From Cichorium intybus (Eukaryota > Streptophyta > Magnoliopsida > Asterales > Asteraceae), in the NCBI GenBank assembly GCA_023525715.1, contig CM042010.1:62942229-63006228 (forward strand): DNA of 64,000 nucleotides. Reading direction: 5' to 3'. Positions 36,664 through 56,580 of the stretch are shown piece by piece. Position numbers and translations under genes: made by a program. How positions within the stretch are numbered: the first letter of the stretch is position 1; the number at the start of each line of letters is the position of its first letter. The notes under the pieces were generated by a model. That model was not told the DNA's origin and made no database searches. It saw only the letters and a list, made by a program, of their open reading frames with translations.

Positions 36664-39600
36664 GTTGCTAGATTGAACATATTTTAGTTCAATCTGTTGA
36701 TTCTTTATACGCTCTTGAGTGTATTCAAAAAACTTTGGAGGAATATGTTTTGTCCTGTCGCTTTTGATGTACCCTTCTTTCATTTGAGCGACACATGCTG
36801 CATTATCTTCATAGATTAAGGTTGGAGATTTATCTTTATCAATTCCACAAGAAGTCAGGATAAGTTGTGTCATCGATCTTAACCATGTACATTCTCTACT
36901 AGCTTCATTTAGAGCAATTACTTCTGCATGATTTGAAGATGTGGCGACGAGTGTTTGCTTTTGAGAACGCCAAGATATTGCAGTACCTCCATTCATGAAT
37001 ACATATCCATTTTGAGATCTAGCTTTATGAGGATCAGACAAGTAACCTGCATCTGCATAACCAATCAAGCCTTGTTTTGAACTATTAGGAAAAAATAAAC
37101 CTAAATCAGTAGTTCCACGAAGGTATCGTAATATGTGCTTGATTCCATTCCAGTGTCTTTTTGTTGGAGATGAACTAAATCATGCTAATAGATTTACTGC
37201 AAAAGAAATGTCAGGTCTAGTACAATTAGTAAGATACATAAGAGCTCCAATTGCATTAAGATATGGTACTTCTGGACCAAGAATTTCTTCATTTTCCTCA
37301 CAAGGGCGATATGGATCTTTGTCAATATTTAGTGATCTAACAATCATTGGAGAGCTTAAAGGTTTGGCTTTATCCATATTAAAACGTTTCAAGACCCTTT
37401 CTGTATAATTCGATTGATGGACAAGTATCCCATTTGGCATATGCTCAATCTGTAAACCAAGACAATATTTGGTTTTCCCAAGGTCTTTCATTTCAAATTC
37501 TTTCTTTAAAAATTCAATCACTTCAAGGATTTCTTTATTCGTCCCAATAATGTTCAGATCATCAACATAGACGGCTATAATCACATATCCAGATGTTGTT
37601 TTCTTAATAAATACACACGGACAAATAGTATTGTTTTTATAGCCTTTGCTTATTAAGTAATCACTTAGACGATTGTACCACATACGTCCAGATTGCTTTA
37701 ACCCATACAATGATCTTTGCAGTTTGATAGAATACATTTGTTTGGGTTTTGCACTTAATGCTTCTGGCATTTTAAATCCTTCGGGGATTTTCATATATAT
37801 ATCACTGTCAAGTGATCCATATATATAAGTAAGCAGTAACAACATCCATAAGATGCATATCTAAATTTTCAGAAACTGCTAGACTGATTAAATATCTGAA
37901 AGTGATTGCATCCATAACAGGAGAATATGTTTCTTCATAATCGATTCCCGGTCTTTGAGAAAAACCCTGAGCAACGAGCCTGGCTTTGTATCTCACAATT
38001 TCATTTTTCTCATTTCTTTTTCGTATAAAAATCCATCTGTATCCCAATGGTTTCACAACTCCAGGTGTGAGTATAATAGGTCCAAAAACCTTTCTTTTAT
38101 TGAGAGACGTTAATTCAGCTTGCATGGCCTCTTTCCATTTAGCCCAATCCTGCCTATTTTGGCATTCAATGACAGATTGTGGTTCTGGATCCTCATTGAT
38201 AATATTGCATGCAACTGAATAAGAAAATAGTATATCTTCTAATTCATATTGGCTCCTTACTATTTTTATATGACCATAATTAATTTCAATCTCCTTATCA
38301 TTTATTTTCTCAACTGGGGAAGTAATGTTATTTTGTGTTTCTTCATGAACACTTTCATTATGCTTAAACATATTTTCCATTCCTCTTCTTTTTCTAGGAT
38401 TTGCATCCTTAGAACCAAATGGCCTTCCACGCTTCAGGCGTGCTTTGGATTCTTGAGTTACTTTTTTATCAGATTGTCTATCTGGGAGTTCAATTCGAGC
38501 TGGAGCGTTAACAGCAGGTATATATGATTTAGTAACTCTTTTTGTATCAGTAAATGCATCAGGTAATTAATTTGCAACTTCTTGCAAATGTATTATTTTT
38601 TGAACACACATCTCACATTCTTGTGTACGGGGATCAAGATATGATAAAGAAGGTTCATACCATGAAACATTCTTTTCTTGGGTTTTCATTTCTCCCCCAA
38701 GCATTGGGAAATTTTCTTCATTGAAATGGCAATCAGCAAGACGTGCTGTAAACATATCACCTGTCAAAGATTCAAGATATCTTATTATTGAATTTGTTTC
38801 AAAACCAACATATATTCCCAACCTCCTTTGAGGACCCATTTTTGTACGTTGTGGTGGAGCAATAGGAACATATACTGCACTTCCAAAAATTTTAAGGTGG
38901 GATATATCTGGTTCTTTTCCAGAAACAAGTTAAAGGGGAGAATGTGTATGATATGCACTTGGTCTCATACGAATCAGTGATGCAGCATGTAAAATTGCAT
39001 GACCCCATATGGAAACAGGAAGTTTTGTTCTCATTATTAATGGTCTAGCTATTAATTGGAGACGTTTAATCAGTGATTCTGCTAAACCATTTTGAGTGTG
39101 TACATGTGCAACTGGATGCTCAACAGTAATTCCTATAGACATACAATAATCATTAAATACTTGAGACGTAAACTCACCTGCATTATCAAGTCTCACTTTA
39201 TTGATGTTATAATCAGGAAAATGTGCTCTCAGTTTAATAATCTGAGTTAGGAATTTTGCGAATGCCATGTTACGAGTTGATAATAGGCAAACATGAGACC
39301 ATCTAGTTGATGCATCTATTAAGACCATAAAGTATTTAAATGGTCCAGAAGGTGGATGAATTGGTCCACATATGTCTCCTTGAATTCTTTCTAGAAATCT
39401 AGGTGATTCCCTTTCAACTTTCATTGGTGAAGGTCTTGTAATTAATTTCCCAAGGGAACAAGAAATACACGGGTTCTTATTACCTATTTGAGGGAACTTC
39501 TGGTCCTTCAATGGATGCCCAAATGTATTTTCAATTATTCGGCGCTTCATTGTTAATCCTGGATGGCCCAGCCTGTCATGCCACAAACTAAATATTCTAG

Positions 39601-40054
39601 GATCACAAAATTTTTCTTTAACCACCAAATTTGACTCAACTATATTTATATATGTAAAATGTAAACCAGAATAAAATTGTGGTAATTTTTCCAATATATG
39701 GTTTTCATTTATTATAAACATATATTTCTTGTTTCCTATTGTTTTGGTGAATGTGTCATATCCGTTAAGATATATATCATTAAAACCCAATAAATTTCTA
39801 TTTGACTTTGGGGAAAATAACGCATTACTTATTACAAACTTCGTACCATTAGGTAACATGAAACAAGCATTTCCTGCTCCTACAATCAAGTCTACAGGAC
39901 CTGATATTGTATTTATGTGCCCTTTTACGGGTTTTAGTGTGGAAAAATATTTCTTTGTTTTCAAGATGGTGTGTGTGGTACCACAATCAATTATTAAGAG
40001 TTCGCCAAGATTTCCTTGGTTTTGTGCTCCAGTTGAACTCATTTTGAACTTCAT
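36664..40054 (-). pseudogene. Ty1/copia pol gene, disrupted
   Basis: Minus-strand pol in order. Protease region (IIDCGTTHT near 40000), GAG-pre-integrase (WHDRLGHPG), integrase with the three acidic residues in GDICGP, RLDNAGEF and LAESLIK, reverse transcriptase with YVDDLNIIG, and RNase H ending near 36664 at the hAT insertion. Stops lie at 38930-38932, 38567-38569 and 37180-37182. A frameshift sits in a short TA repeat near 37797-37825. The RNase H tail continues beyond the hAT at 32608. Confidence 0.85.
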
Positions 40055-40170
40055 ATAAGAAAAATAAATGATGAGTTATGAACACAATTTTAATAAAAGT
40101 GACTCGAAAAAACTTCATTAAGAAAGAAAAACATTACAATAAAAAATTAAAAACATGTTACAAAAGGAAA

Positions 40171-40561
40171 CTAGTTTTCTAGGCTTTCTAAATCATTGCA
40201 AAAGTCAAGAGTGTTTAGTTCAATGTTTCCTAGATCAACACCATCGATGAGGTTCATTTCTTTTCCCTTTCCTTTAATGGAATCTTGGTAAAGTTTACAA
40301 AGATGGGGATCTGTACGACAGGTCCTTGACCAATGACCTGTGCTACCACATCTATAACAAGAACCTTCGGGGTTCTGTGATGTTCCGACATCATTTCTTT
40401 TTTCTTGTGGTTGGACATTATTTTCTTGTGGAGTGTGTTGATTATTGTTTCTTTGACCACGCCCACGGTTATAAGGATGACCGCGTCCACGACCCTGAGT
40501 ATAACCGCGCCCAAAATTTTGGTTTTGGTTAAAATGGTCTCGACCGCGACCACGGCCTCGT

Positions 40562-40608
<47 letters not shown>

Positions 40609-41283
40609 TCCTCGTCCATATGAATTATTTCTTGGTTCATAAGTGATAGTAGCATTTGCTTCAGGAAGTGCTACTGAACCTGTTGGACGGGACTGGTGGT
40701 TCTTTATTAATAGTTCATTATTTTGTTCAGCAACAAGGAGAAGTGTATTAATCTCAGAATATTTTTTGAGCTTTTGCATACGATATTGTTGTTACAATGT
40801 CATATTCGATGCATGGAATGTGGAGAGAGTTTTCTCCAACATTGAAGCATCAGAAACATCTTCCCCACAAAATTTTAGTTGTGAACATATCCGAAATAAT
40901 GCAGAATTATAGTCATGTACCTTTTTGAAGTCTTGAAACCTCATCGATAACCATTCAGCCGTAGCACTTGGAAGTATAACTTCCTTTTGGTGGTCAAATC
41001 TTTCTTTTAAGCTTTTCCAAAGAGTGCTAGGATCAGTGGTATTGAGGTATTCATACCTCAACATTTCATCGATATGTTTGCGAAGGAAATTTATTGCACG
41101 TGCTTTATCTTGCGACGTGCACTTATTTTTTTCTTTTATAGTTTCAGATAAATCCATGGACTCAAGATGCATCGTAACATCTATAGTCCAAGGCATGTAG
41201 TTCTTTCCGCTGACTTCAAGAGCGGTAAATTCAAGCTTTGCAATGTTTGACATATTGTAGTTCCTAAGAAAAATAAAACTCAT
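40171..41283 (-). pseudogene. Ty1/copia gag with expanded Arg-Gly tract, one stop
   Basis: Starts near 41253 (MSNIAKLEF) or 41283. The UBN2-like gag region is broken by TAA at 40792-40794 in a run of glutamines (a CAA to TAA change would explain it). It continues with a long RG dipeptide tract at 40540-40615 and a CCHC knuckle (CYRCGSTGHWSRTC). The RG tract comes from a hexanucleotide repeat, has about a dozen units, and probably contributes to RNA binding. Confidence 0.8.
40540..40615. repeat. Hexanucleotide repeat coding for Arg-Gly tract
   Basis: Consecutive CGACCA units with occasional CGTCCA and CGGCCT variants, read as RG repeats on the minus strand. Confidence 0.9.
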
Positions 41284-41416
41284 TAAATTTGTCGTTTAAA
41301 GGTGGGGATGGGTTTTACTATTTTTATTATAGTTACAAGCATAATTAAATAGATGAATCTTCTCAAATTCCTTTTATTTTAAAATTTAAAATTTTATTTT
41401 TAATCGGTTGCGCATA

Positions 41417-41885
41417 AATAAACGTTAGTATATATAAATAGATGTCAGAGCATGAATAATAGTTAGTATACATAAATAAATGTTAGTGTGCGTAAATAAA
41501 CATTAGTTTATATAAATAAGCATTAGTATACATAAATAAATGTTAGTATGCGTAAATAAATGTTAGTTTGCATAAATAAATGTTAGTTGCCGTAAATAAA
41601 CGTTAGTTTGCATAAATAAACGTTAGTTGCCGTAAATAAACGTTAGTTTGCATAAATAACGTTAGTATACATAAATAAATGTTAGTTGCATAAATAAAAA
41701 TTAGTATGCGATAACAAAAGTTAGTTTGCAATAATAAATGTTAATAAAGCGTAAGTAAAATTAGAATAAGAAATGAACTTCGTTAGTAGTCATAACGTCA
41801 AGGATAAATAAGAAAAGAAATTTGTTAGTAGTCATAACGTCAAGGATAAATAAGAAAAGAAATTTGTTAGTAGTCATAACTTCGA
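41417..41885. repeat. Tandem repeats in copia leader
   Basis: About 16-17 units of a 19-21 bp repeat (CATAAATAAATGTTAGT and variants) at 41417-41760. It is followed by a roughly 51-54 bp repeat (GTTAGTAGTCATAACGTCAAGG) in three copies at 41778-41885. This is the untranslated leader of the minus-strand element. Confidence 0.85.
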
Positions 41886-42027
41886 GAATAAAATGTTGTT
41901 TTTTTTTTTCGTTATCGTTGTTATTATTATTATTATTAATTAACATTCTAGTTTTGATGAAATTACATACCTTGATTAGATCGATGCGTCTTTTAATCGC
42001 CTTCGTTAGAGCCTCGTGCTGATAACG

Positions 42028-43078
<1,051 letters not shown>

Positions 43079-43426
43079 TGTTTTTAGAAGTATATATACG
43101 TTTTAAAAAAAATATAATAGCTATAACATTTAACCAGTTTCAACAAGTTCGTTTGTCATATTTGTAGAAAACAAATTTACCCAAATGTGAACAAAACCAA
43201 TAACTTATTACCTTTCTAAGTCATTGCATAATGTCATGTGTACATCACGTCAGCTCAGCTGTAACCTACAACAGTTAATAAGTGTAACATGTGAACATTT
43301 CACACAAATTCGTTAGTTATATGTTTAAAAAGGAAAAAAAGTTTCCCAAATGTGAACAAACGCAAAAGATGGTTATGCGTCATTATCTTTGGAAAACAAT
43401 TTATACTTTCAAAAATACTAGCAGTG
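43079..43426. other. AT-rich sequence, no gene seen
   Basis: Begins with the TTAGAAGTATA motif also found at 31701-32006. The rest has no recognised feature, ending at a 'ctagcagtgtacccgcg' boundary where the gag remnant begins. Confidence 0.4.
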
Positions 43427-44374
43427 TACCCGCGTAATGCGACGAGCGATAGTTTTAGCAGGGGAAGGTGGGGCGCAGGGTAGGCTTCTAATTGGTTTGT
43501 CTTGCTTTTCCAGAAGGTATTGCATCCTTTGTCATTAAGCACCAGCTTTCATCCAACGACTCGCCATCCAAAGTTGAACCAGCATCCTTCACCTCAATCT
43601 GAAATCTCTTACCATCATCAATAGCGACCAGAGCGCCATGAGTTGGCTTTCATATCTCCTAATCATCCAAGTCCGAAGAACAAAATTGATATGTTCCAAA
43701 ACTATCATCTGTAACCACCAGCACCGGATCCATCGTCTTCTCTTTAGTTTCATTCAACTTCATCATGTAGTACACCTCATCCTTTACCTGGTTTTTCTTC
43801 TCATTCTTCTTCCGAAGCATACAGTCTTCAGCAAGGTGATTCTTTTCATGAAAATAGTTACAGTCATATCCAAACTCACTGGAAATTTTCTCTTCATCTT
43901 TCATGATTTTGGAAGGTGGATTTTCAACTGTCTTCGGATGAGAAGAGTTATATCCCTTCAGAGTAGCTTTGGGTTTTTGATAGTTCTCAGGCTTGTTTTT
44001 GGAGGAATAAGAGGAGTTGTAACTTTTTACAAATGGTTTTCCAGATCCTTGAGAATTCAAAAACGGTTTCTTACCAAATCTTCTATTAGTAGCATAAAGA
44101 GCTACAGTTTCACTATCTTTGTTAACCATGTAACAATCTGGTTCATCATTTTCCTCAATATTCAAAGCTTCAAGACTTTCATCATTTGCTACAAGGGCTA
44201 GCGAACCTGAGTTTGAATGTTTACTGCGATTACCTGTAACATCTGGTTCATGTGACTTTAGGAACTTGAACAATATTGGAAGCTTGTATATCTTGATCTT
44301 CTCATGTGACTTTATCATGAGCATAATAGGACGCCACTCACTCTTCAGACAGTGCAAAAACTTGATGTTGACTT
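43427..44374 (-). pseudogene. UBN2-type copia gag, 3' part (split by insertion)
   Basis: The minus-strand frame contains MIKSHEKIKIYKL, a decayed zinc-knuckle-like motif (CNYFHEKNHLAEDC) and Lys/Ser-rich linkers. It is the continuation of the gag fragment at 55418-55954. The two are separated by the element 44375-55417 with GACTT on both sides. Pol is absent. Confidence 0.75.
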
Positions 44375-45002
44375 TGTTAGATTACGTGTCTAAGCCATGA
44401 CTAATAATTTGTATTTACCTAATTGATAGTAGCAAAGTCCATTTGGGTTGCCCTCATGGCTAGAGGTTTACCAGAAAATCCAAGAGAGAGAAAGATTGAT
44501 TTATTATATGATTAATAATTCAATAGAAATAAAATAAATAGTTTATTAATATATTATGGTGATAATATATTAATTAGAAACTATATTAATTAATTAGAAA
44601 TTAATCTGGAATTAATTGAAATTAATTTGGTGATTAATTGGATTAATTAAAGGTGGATGGGCTGAATTGTAATTATTCAATAGTTGAGTAAGTGACAATT
44701 ATGGTAGTTTAAGTGGCCAACGAAATTATGGAGGGATAATCCATAATTTCGATTATTATATGTTAGGATAAATAGATTTGAATTGATAGATAAAGGTTTA
44801 TCTTATTTGAATTCAAAAAGGTTTATCTCTAAAGACTTATCTGGTGGCCACTTGGAAACTATAAATAAAGACCCCTAGGCACCATAAAATCCACGAAATT
44901 TTCCTCTCTTCCCTCTCTCTAGAACCTTTGAAAACCCTAGTTCTGGGTGTGATTATAACGCCCCAAAATTTGTCCTTTTTTTATAAGAAAAACGCAATAC
45001 CG

Positions 45003-45080
45003 CCAAAAGTGCATTTTGCCAAAAGCGCATTTCGTCAAAAGCGCATTTCGCCAAAAGCGCATTTCGTCAAAAGTGCATTA
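45003..45080. repeat. 16-bp minisatellite in chromovirus LTR
   Basis: Five units of CCAAAAGCGCATTTCG with minor changes. Confidence 0.85.
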
Positions 45081-46084
45081 GCGCTCAAAGCGCAAAAACG
45101 TTATTCTATAAAAATGATTGCGTTATCGCTGCACAGCAATACCAAAAGCATAATAGCGTTATTGCTTAAGCATAGTTGTCAAACTTCATGTCTACAAGAC
45201 ATGAATATCAAAAACACGGTCCAACTAAAACGTTAGGTTTTGCAAGTTTACAACCATGGGCGTTACGAATTTATATCAAAACAAACCATAGCAAGCAGAG
45301 AATGATTAAACCATGAAATCAAAAGATAAGAGCTATGCTTTGCTCCACTCCATCTAGTCTTCCGAAACATATCTAGAATTTAATTTCATCATCCTACTCT
45401 TGCGAACCTGGACCTGGGATACATGGCATGAAACATAAAATACGTAAGAAAAAAATGTCTCGTGAGCTACATGGGTTTTAGACTCAAAACATTTAAAAGC
45501 ATAACTCGTGAATTTTCCAAAACCTTTGTGAACAAATTTCCATGTAAAGACACTAATTGCCAAAACCTTTCGTATGACATGTAAAAATACTTGCTTTCAA
45601 AGTCTTTCAAACAATCAAATGATAAAGCTTGTAATGTAATGTTTTTCTATTTCTTTCCTTTAGTTTGACTGCCGTTTGAACATGATAGTATTTTATACTT
45701 AGGGCCTTAATCATTCCTGGTGATACCCCAATTCTGGACTGAGATGGTGAGAATAAAATCAAACCCTCTTAGCATCATATCACATGCTTTGACTGGTATC
45801 TCAACATGCGTTCTTTTTATACTTAGGGCATTAACCCCAAGTCTGGACTAGGATGGAAAGAACATAATCAGTCCACCCTAACGTCATATAGTTTTAGGAA
45901 ATCTACTTCGCGAAGGGGTTGGTACCATCCCAGTAGACTCCTCTGGATTCCCTTGCGGGAACGTCATCCCCCGGGTACAAGAACATTTCCATTACTTCAT
46001 ATTCCTGTGCATTTCACATCATGATACCAGTCCATTAAAACACATTGAGGCTAGATGCCTAAAACTTTCTTTCATAACATTATG

Positions 46085-46262
46085 GCTTATTGCCAAAACA
46101 TACTTTCAAATCATTGTGGCGTAATGCCAAAACTTGCTTTCAAATCGTTATGACTTTGTGTCAAAATATACTTTACAAATCGTTAGGGCTTAATGCCAAA
46201 ACACGCTTTCAAATAGCTTTCAAATCGTTATGGCTTGATTGCCAAAACACGCTTTCAAATCA
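46085..46262. repeat. About 37-bp imperfect repeat in chromovirus LTR
   Basis: Five or so units of TGCCAAAACACGCTTTCAAA followed by TCGTTATGGCTTA. Confidence 0.75.
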
Positions 46263-48248
46263 TAGTATAAGGATTATAATCATGTTATAGGTAAATGAAC
46301 TTGCATATAATTTCATATTCGAAAATCATATAAACTATAAAAAACATTGTGCCATGTACCCCAAAGAGGGAAAATACCACATGTACTCACCTCGGTCCTC
46401 TTAGCCTTTGCCTCTACTTGCTTCCGCGCACTCCTTAACTTCTATACCGATAATATAGAAGATTAGTATTATATTCAAATATTAACATACTACGTATGTT
46501 AACTAAGTCTCATATCTACAACCTCTATCAAAAGAGTTCATACTACCAATATTCTAAATATATTCAATTTTAGTCCATTATTAAGTTAAACGTTCTTTGA
46601 AAAGTAATAATCTAACATTTTCCAATATTAACTCGATAGCGATAATTTCTACTTTTTATGGTCAAGTTTGACCAAATTCGTCAAACCAACAACTTTGTTT
46701 CTCATTTTATCCAAAAACTCCAAGTTTATAAATTAAACGTCAAACAATTACTTTTTATTGAATCTTTTATACTTGTAGCCTACTTGTATTCTTGAGCCCA
46801 CAATAACTAATTCCATTCCAATCTTCCTTTCCAATTACCATGTCTAACATCCATGTGTACTTAAACATTATTCCATATAGTTTAGCGATTATTAACTTAA
46901 AACAGAAACTTTTTGACATAAAACCCCATTATAATTAATAAATATCCCATGATTCTTCATCAATTCAACCATTGCTAACATGCATGTGAAAATCCAACCA
47001 AAATCGGATGATATCTAACAGAAACTCAATCATCAATGTTATAGAATCATAAATTCTTCATCTTTTCAACTTTTCTCAAACATGCAACAATGATTTTAAA
47101 CCCAATATTCAAAACTTTCATTCCATGTGTGATTTTTGACTCACAACAGTGATAGTAACAAGAATCTATGCTCAATCTCGACATGCATGTGTAAATTTTT
47201 CGGATTTAGGAACTAGGGTTTGAAAATCAATTAACCCCTCTTTCAATTTCTGTCCATAGTCTCAAAATTTCAGGAATTGAAGTCACCTAAACATGAAATT
47301 GGACAATGAACAAGTTTTCCTTGCTCACCCTAGTTACCCCCGGCCACTGCCTCGCCGGAAAACGCGTCGGCGACGTTGTCTTCTCCGTCTGGTTCGCTGT
47401 TGTGGTTGATCTGTCGTTGTCGGCGGCTTCTGCTATGCCGGAATCACTTCCCTTTGCTTGGAATTACAGTTGGTCCTGTCGGTTTCCTTCCTCGCTCTCG
47501 ATTTTGAACACACACTCGAGTATGAGTGTGTGTGTGCGTCTAATCTCTCTCTCTCGACCCCCACTTTCTTTCTTTTGTTTCTGATTTCACGTGAAAATGG
47601 AAGAAGGCATGCCCCACTGTAGCTAAGTAGCCGATTGGCTGCTTTTTAAATGCCAAAAGACGAAAATGCCCCTGGTCCCAGACTTGGCAAAAAAATTTCC
47701 AACTTTTTTCCTTTGTTTTTCCTTGACTTTACTAGCGCATTACTTCTTCATATGATGTCCGTTTTTCGTGAACTTTATACCTTTAGAAAGGTGGGAACGA
47801 GCTCTACAACTTTCCCTTACTAACTCAAGTCTAACTATTAACAGAGTTTCTGTTATTAACCCTTGAAAACGACTCTTTGGTCATTTTTGTCACTTTTGGG
47901 CCATTTTAAAATCTTCGTAACTCATTCATTACAACTCCAAATGGCCCGATTCGTTTTCATATACTTTTGTTATCTAAGATACTACCAAAGTAATCTTGAT
48001 GACCTTTTCCTAATTCCTTTTAGATTTTGAGATATTAATTTTCAAAGATTACTAAATAAAATTTTCACTTTTGGTCTTTTATGCGATTTCATTTCTACTC
48101 GGGTTCATATGCTACTATTATTTACTAGAGTTACTTTCTTAATGCTATAAGGCTATTATGATACATTTATGCATATAAAATATTAATTTTATCGAAAACT
48201 AAATTCAAGTAACTCAATAAAGTTTTACTTGTCACAATTACCTCCCCC

Positions 48249-48820
48249 TTAAGCGGATTCCGTCCTTGGAATCGAATCGTAGTCCACAAGATCGGGATAT
48301 CTTCTCATCATTTCGTCTTTTGTCTCCCATGTAAGATTGGAACCAAGGGAATGCTTCCACTTGACTAAGACTAAGTCAATTTCCTTATTCCTTAACTTCT
48401 TGGTCTTGAGTTCCAAAATAGCTTCAGGTTCTTCTACCAATCTCTTGTTATCATCAACCTTCAATTATTTCCAAGGAATTGTCAATTCCTCCTTCCCAAA
48501 GTACTTCTTCAAGTAATGCACGAGAAAAGTGTCATGAATACCTTGAAGCTCTTGTGGTAGTTCAAATTGGAAAGCTTGTGTACCAACAACCTTTGAGATT
48601 TTAAAAGGGCCAACATATCTTGGACTCAACTTGCCCTTCTTACCGAACCTCATCACCCCTTTCTAGGGTGAAACTTTCAGCATCACCAAGTCACCTACAT
48701 TCAAGTCATAAGGTCTTTGCTTTAAGCTCGCGTTACTTCTCTATCGATCCTGGGCTGCCTTCATATTTGCTTGTATGACCTTGATCTTTTCATTAGTGAC
48801 TCCAACAATGTCGGGACCTG
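48249..48820 (-). pseudogene. Chromovirus integrase C terminus and chromodomain remnant
   Basis: The minus frame shows the gypsy integrase end (DLVMLKVSP, GKLSPRYVGPFKI). It is followed by a chromodomain-like stretch (VKWKHSLGSNLTWE) ending at a stop near 48249. A TAG in place of the usual Trp codon before KGVMRFG and a TAA at 48465-48467 break it. In chromoviruses this tail directs integration to heterochromatin. Confidence 0.75.
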
Positions 48821-48940
48821 TGAGTTTTTTCTTCTGGCCTTTAGAAATTATTTATATGTTCATAGTTAGAAAACATAGATCCAATTTAGGTTGCATGTGA
48901 ACTTAGGGTTTTAGTTCATAGATTTGCTAAAAACGTTTCA

Positions 48941-54651
<5,711 letters not shown>

Positions 54652-55417
54652 TGTTGGATTAGGTGTCTAAGCCATGACTAATAATTTGTATTTACCTAAT
54701 TGATAGTAGCAAAGTCCATTTGGGTTGCCCTCATGGCTAGAGGTTTAGCAGAAAATCCAGGAGAGAGAAAGATTGATTTATTATATGATTAATAAATCAA
54801 TAGAAATAAAATAAATAGTTTATTAATATATTATGGTGATAATATATTAATTAGAAACTATATTAATTAATTAGAAATTAATCTGAAATTAATTAAAATT
54901 AATTTGGTGATTAATTAAAGGTGCATGGGCTGAATTGTAATTATTCAATAGTTGAGTAAGTGACAATTATGGTAGTTTAAGTGGCCAACGAAATTATGGA
55001 GGGATAATCCATAATTTCGATTATTATATGTTAGAATAGATAGATTTGAATTGATAGATAAAGGTTTATCTTATTTGAATTCAAAAAGGTTTATCTCCAA
55101 AGGCTTATCTGGTGGCCACTTGGAAACTATAAATAGAGACCCCTAGGAACCATAAAAGCCACGAAATTTTCCTCTCTTCCCTCTCTCTGGAACCTTTGAA
55201 AACCCTAGTTCTGGGTGTGATCTTATTTGAGGCAGGACACTTGTGCTGCTTAGCTTTCAAGAAAACCTAAAGGTTAGTTTTTCTGATTTATTTCTTTAGT
55301 AATTTTTCTTCTGGCCTTTAGGAATTATTTATATGTTCATAGTTAGAAAACATAGATCCAATTTAGGTTGCATGTGAACTTAGAGTTTTAGTTCATAGAT
55401 TTGCTGAAAACCTTTCA
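54652..55417 (+). repeat. 3' LTR of copia-like element copy 2
   Basis: 766 bp, TGTTGGATTAGG...CCTTTCA. Nearly identical to the split 5' LTR pieces at 44375-44953 and 48827-48940. Confidence 0.92.
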
Positions 55418-55954
55418 GACTTCTCGTTGGCTTCGAGTCTCTCCATATTTATCCAAGGTGTAGACAATATTGCTATACCCTTCATATGTCTGATCAATGG
55501 TTTCATTTTCAAGTTGTTTAAAATATGCAAAATCAGCAAGAATACCAGTGTCTATACTTGTCTGTAGAACATCATCACCCGCAAAACGTAGAGCTAGACG
55601 ATCCCATATCTCTTCTGCAGATTTAACTCCTTTGATGTGATGAGTAACATCTGGACCAAGAATGCTTCTAAGTTCCCTCATGGCTCGATGGTCATTTTCT
55701 ATCTTCTTCATATTAGCTTTAGTTACTACTCCAATGTCTTCGCCTTCAGCGAGTACGAATCGAGCTTGGACATCCATATGAGGTTCTTTAGTAACAGATC
55801 TCCATAAATCTTTGTCGAGACCATTCAGGAAGTCTTCCATTCGATCTGCTCAATATTCATAGTACATTGGTACTAGAACAGGGGATTTAGTTGAAGAACC
55901 AATCAGATTAGCATAATTAAGCATGTTTGCATACGATGTTGATGAATCAGCCAT
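55418..55954 (-). pseudogene. UBN2-type copia gag, 5' part
   Basis: Starts at ATG 55954 (MADSSTSYANML). An in-frame TGA near 55850, just before ADRMEDFL, probably replaces Trp. It continues through the UBN2 capsid region (EEIWDRLALRFAGDD) to the insertion at 55418. The 3' part is at 43427-44374. Confidence 0.75.
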
Positions 55955-56109
55955 TGTGAGTAAAATTCTAGAATGGATTTTTGCAGAAAAACGATAAGAG
56001 AAGTTGTACACAATTTGCGAAAACCTAGATCTAGGAATGCAAGCTAGATCTAGAAATTGTTTAGTTAAAACGAACAGATTTCTCTCAAGCGTTTTCGAGC
56101 TGTAACCTG

Positions 56110-56121
56110 CTCAGATACCAC
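56110..56121 (-). other. Primer-binding site of UBN2 copia element
   Basis: On the minus strand TGGTATCTGAGC lies one or two bases from the LTR end, one mismatch from the tRNA-Met site. Confidence 0.7.
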
Positions 56122-56122
56122 G

Positions 56123-56580
56123 TGTAGAATATAAATTCAATCAATGAAGAAAATAGAATATGATTCAAGAAACAGTATAACGAAGAACAACATAAATGAG
56201 TAAACAAGGTGTCGAATGATTGTATTGATAATTGGAGGTTTTACAATTTAGGAGAGCACTTGCACAATCTGTCTTCTACCCGGATGATATCCTTGTTATT
56301 TATAACTGATCAAGAGAATATTCTATTCTAGTACTATCCAATCACAATACAGCAATGTGTCTGTCATTACATCGTGCTGAATGGATAATGTTTGTTACAA
56401 AAGCCTTCGGATCCTCAAGCACAAATCCATCGGATATTTAGGCACAAAACATGACTTCGGATAACTGGACACTTCGGATGGGACTGCAACACTTCAGCAC
56501 AAATATCTTCAGCAGCTAGGGTTTGTAAACCCTAGCCGCCAACCCTAAGGGAGGCTCCTAAACCCTTCTAATGTTTGACA
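56123..56580 (-). repeat. 5' LTR of UBN2 copia element
   Basis: Plus-strand ends TGTAGAATAT...GTTTGACA, with a minus-strand TATA box (TTATAAATAA) near 56299. Followed on the minus strand by the primer site and the gag ATG. The 3' LTR is not in the window. Confidence 0.7.

Larger units (their letters stand above)
44954..48826 (-). mobile_element. Truncated chromovirus (Ty3/gypsy) fragment nested in the 5' LTR
   Basis: Minus strand: 3' end of pol at about 48249-48820, polypurine tract AAGGGGGAGG near 48240-48249, then a long LTR spanning about 44954-48236 (plus: TATAACGCCCC...TTGTCACA). Compared with the 3' LTR at 54652-55417, about 75 bp of host LTR are missing at the junction. The insertion therefore involved a deletion, and the 5' part of the element is lost. 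Confidence 0.75.

Noticed and set aside
40254..40655. Val-rich ORF and Thr-rich ORF around 40405-40655
   Set aside because: Alternate frames of the hexanucleotide repeat in gag.
43410..43470. Helitron end suggested by the 'ctagcagtgtacccgcg' sequence
   Set aside because: No matching 5' TC end, no CTRR hairpin terminus that I could place, and no helicase sequence.
47306..47584. 92-residue ORF in the chromovirus LTR
   Set aside because: No homology recognised, and it lies wholly inside an LTR.
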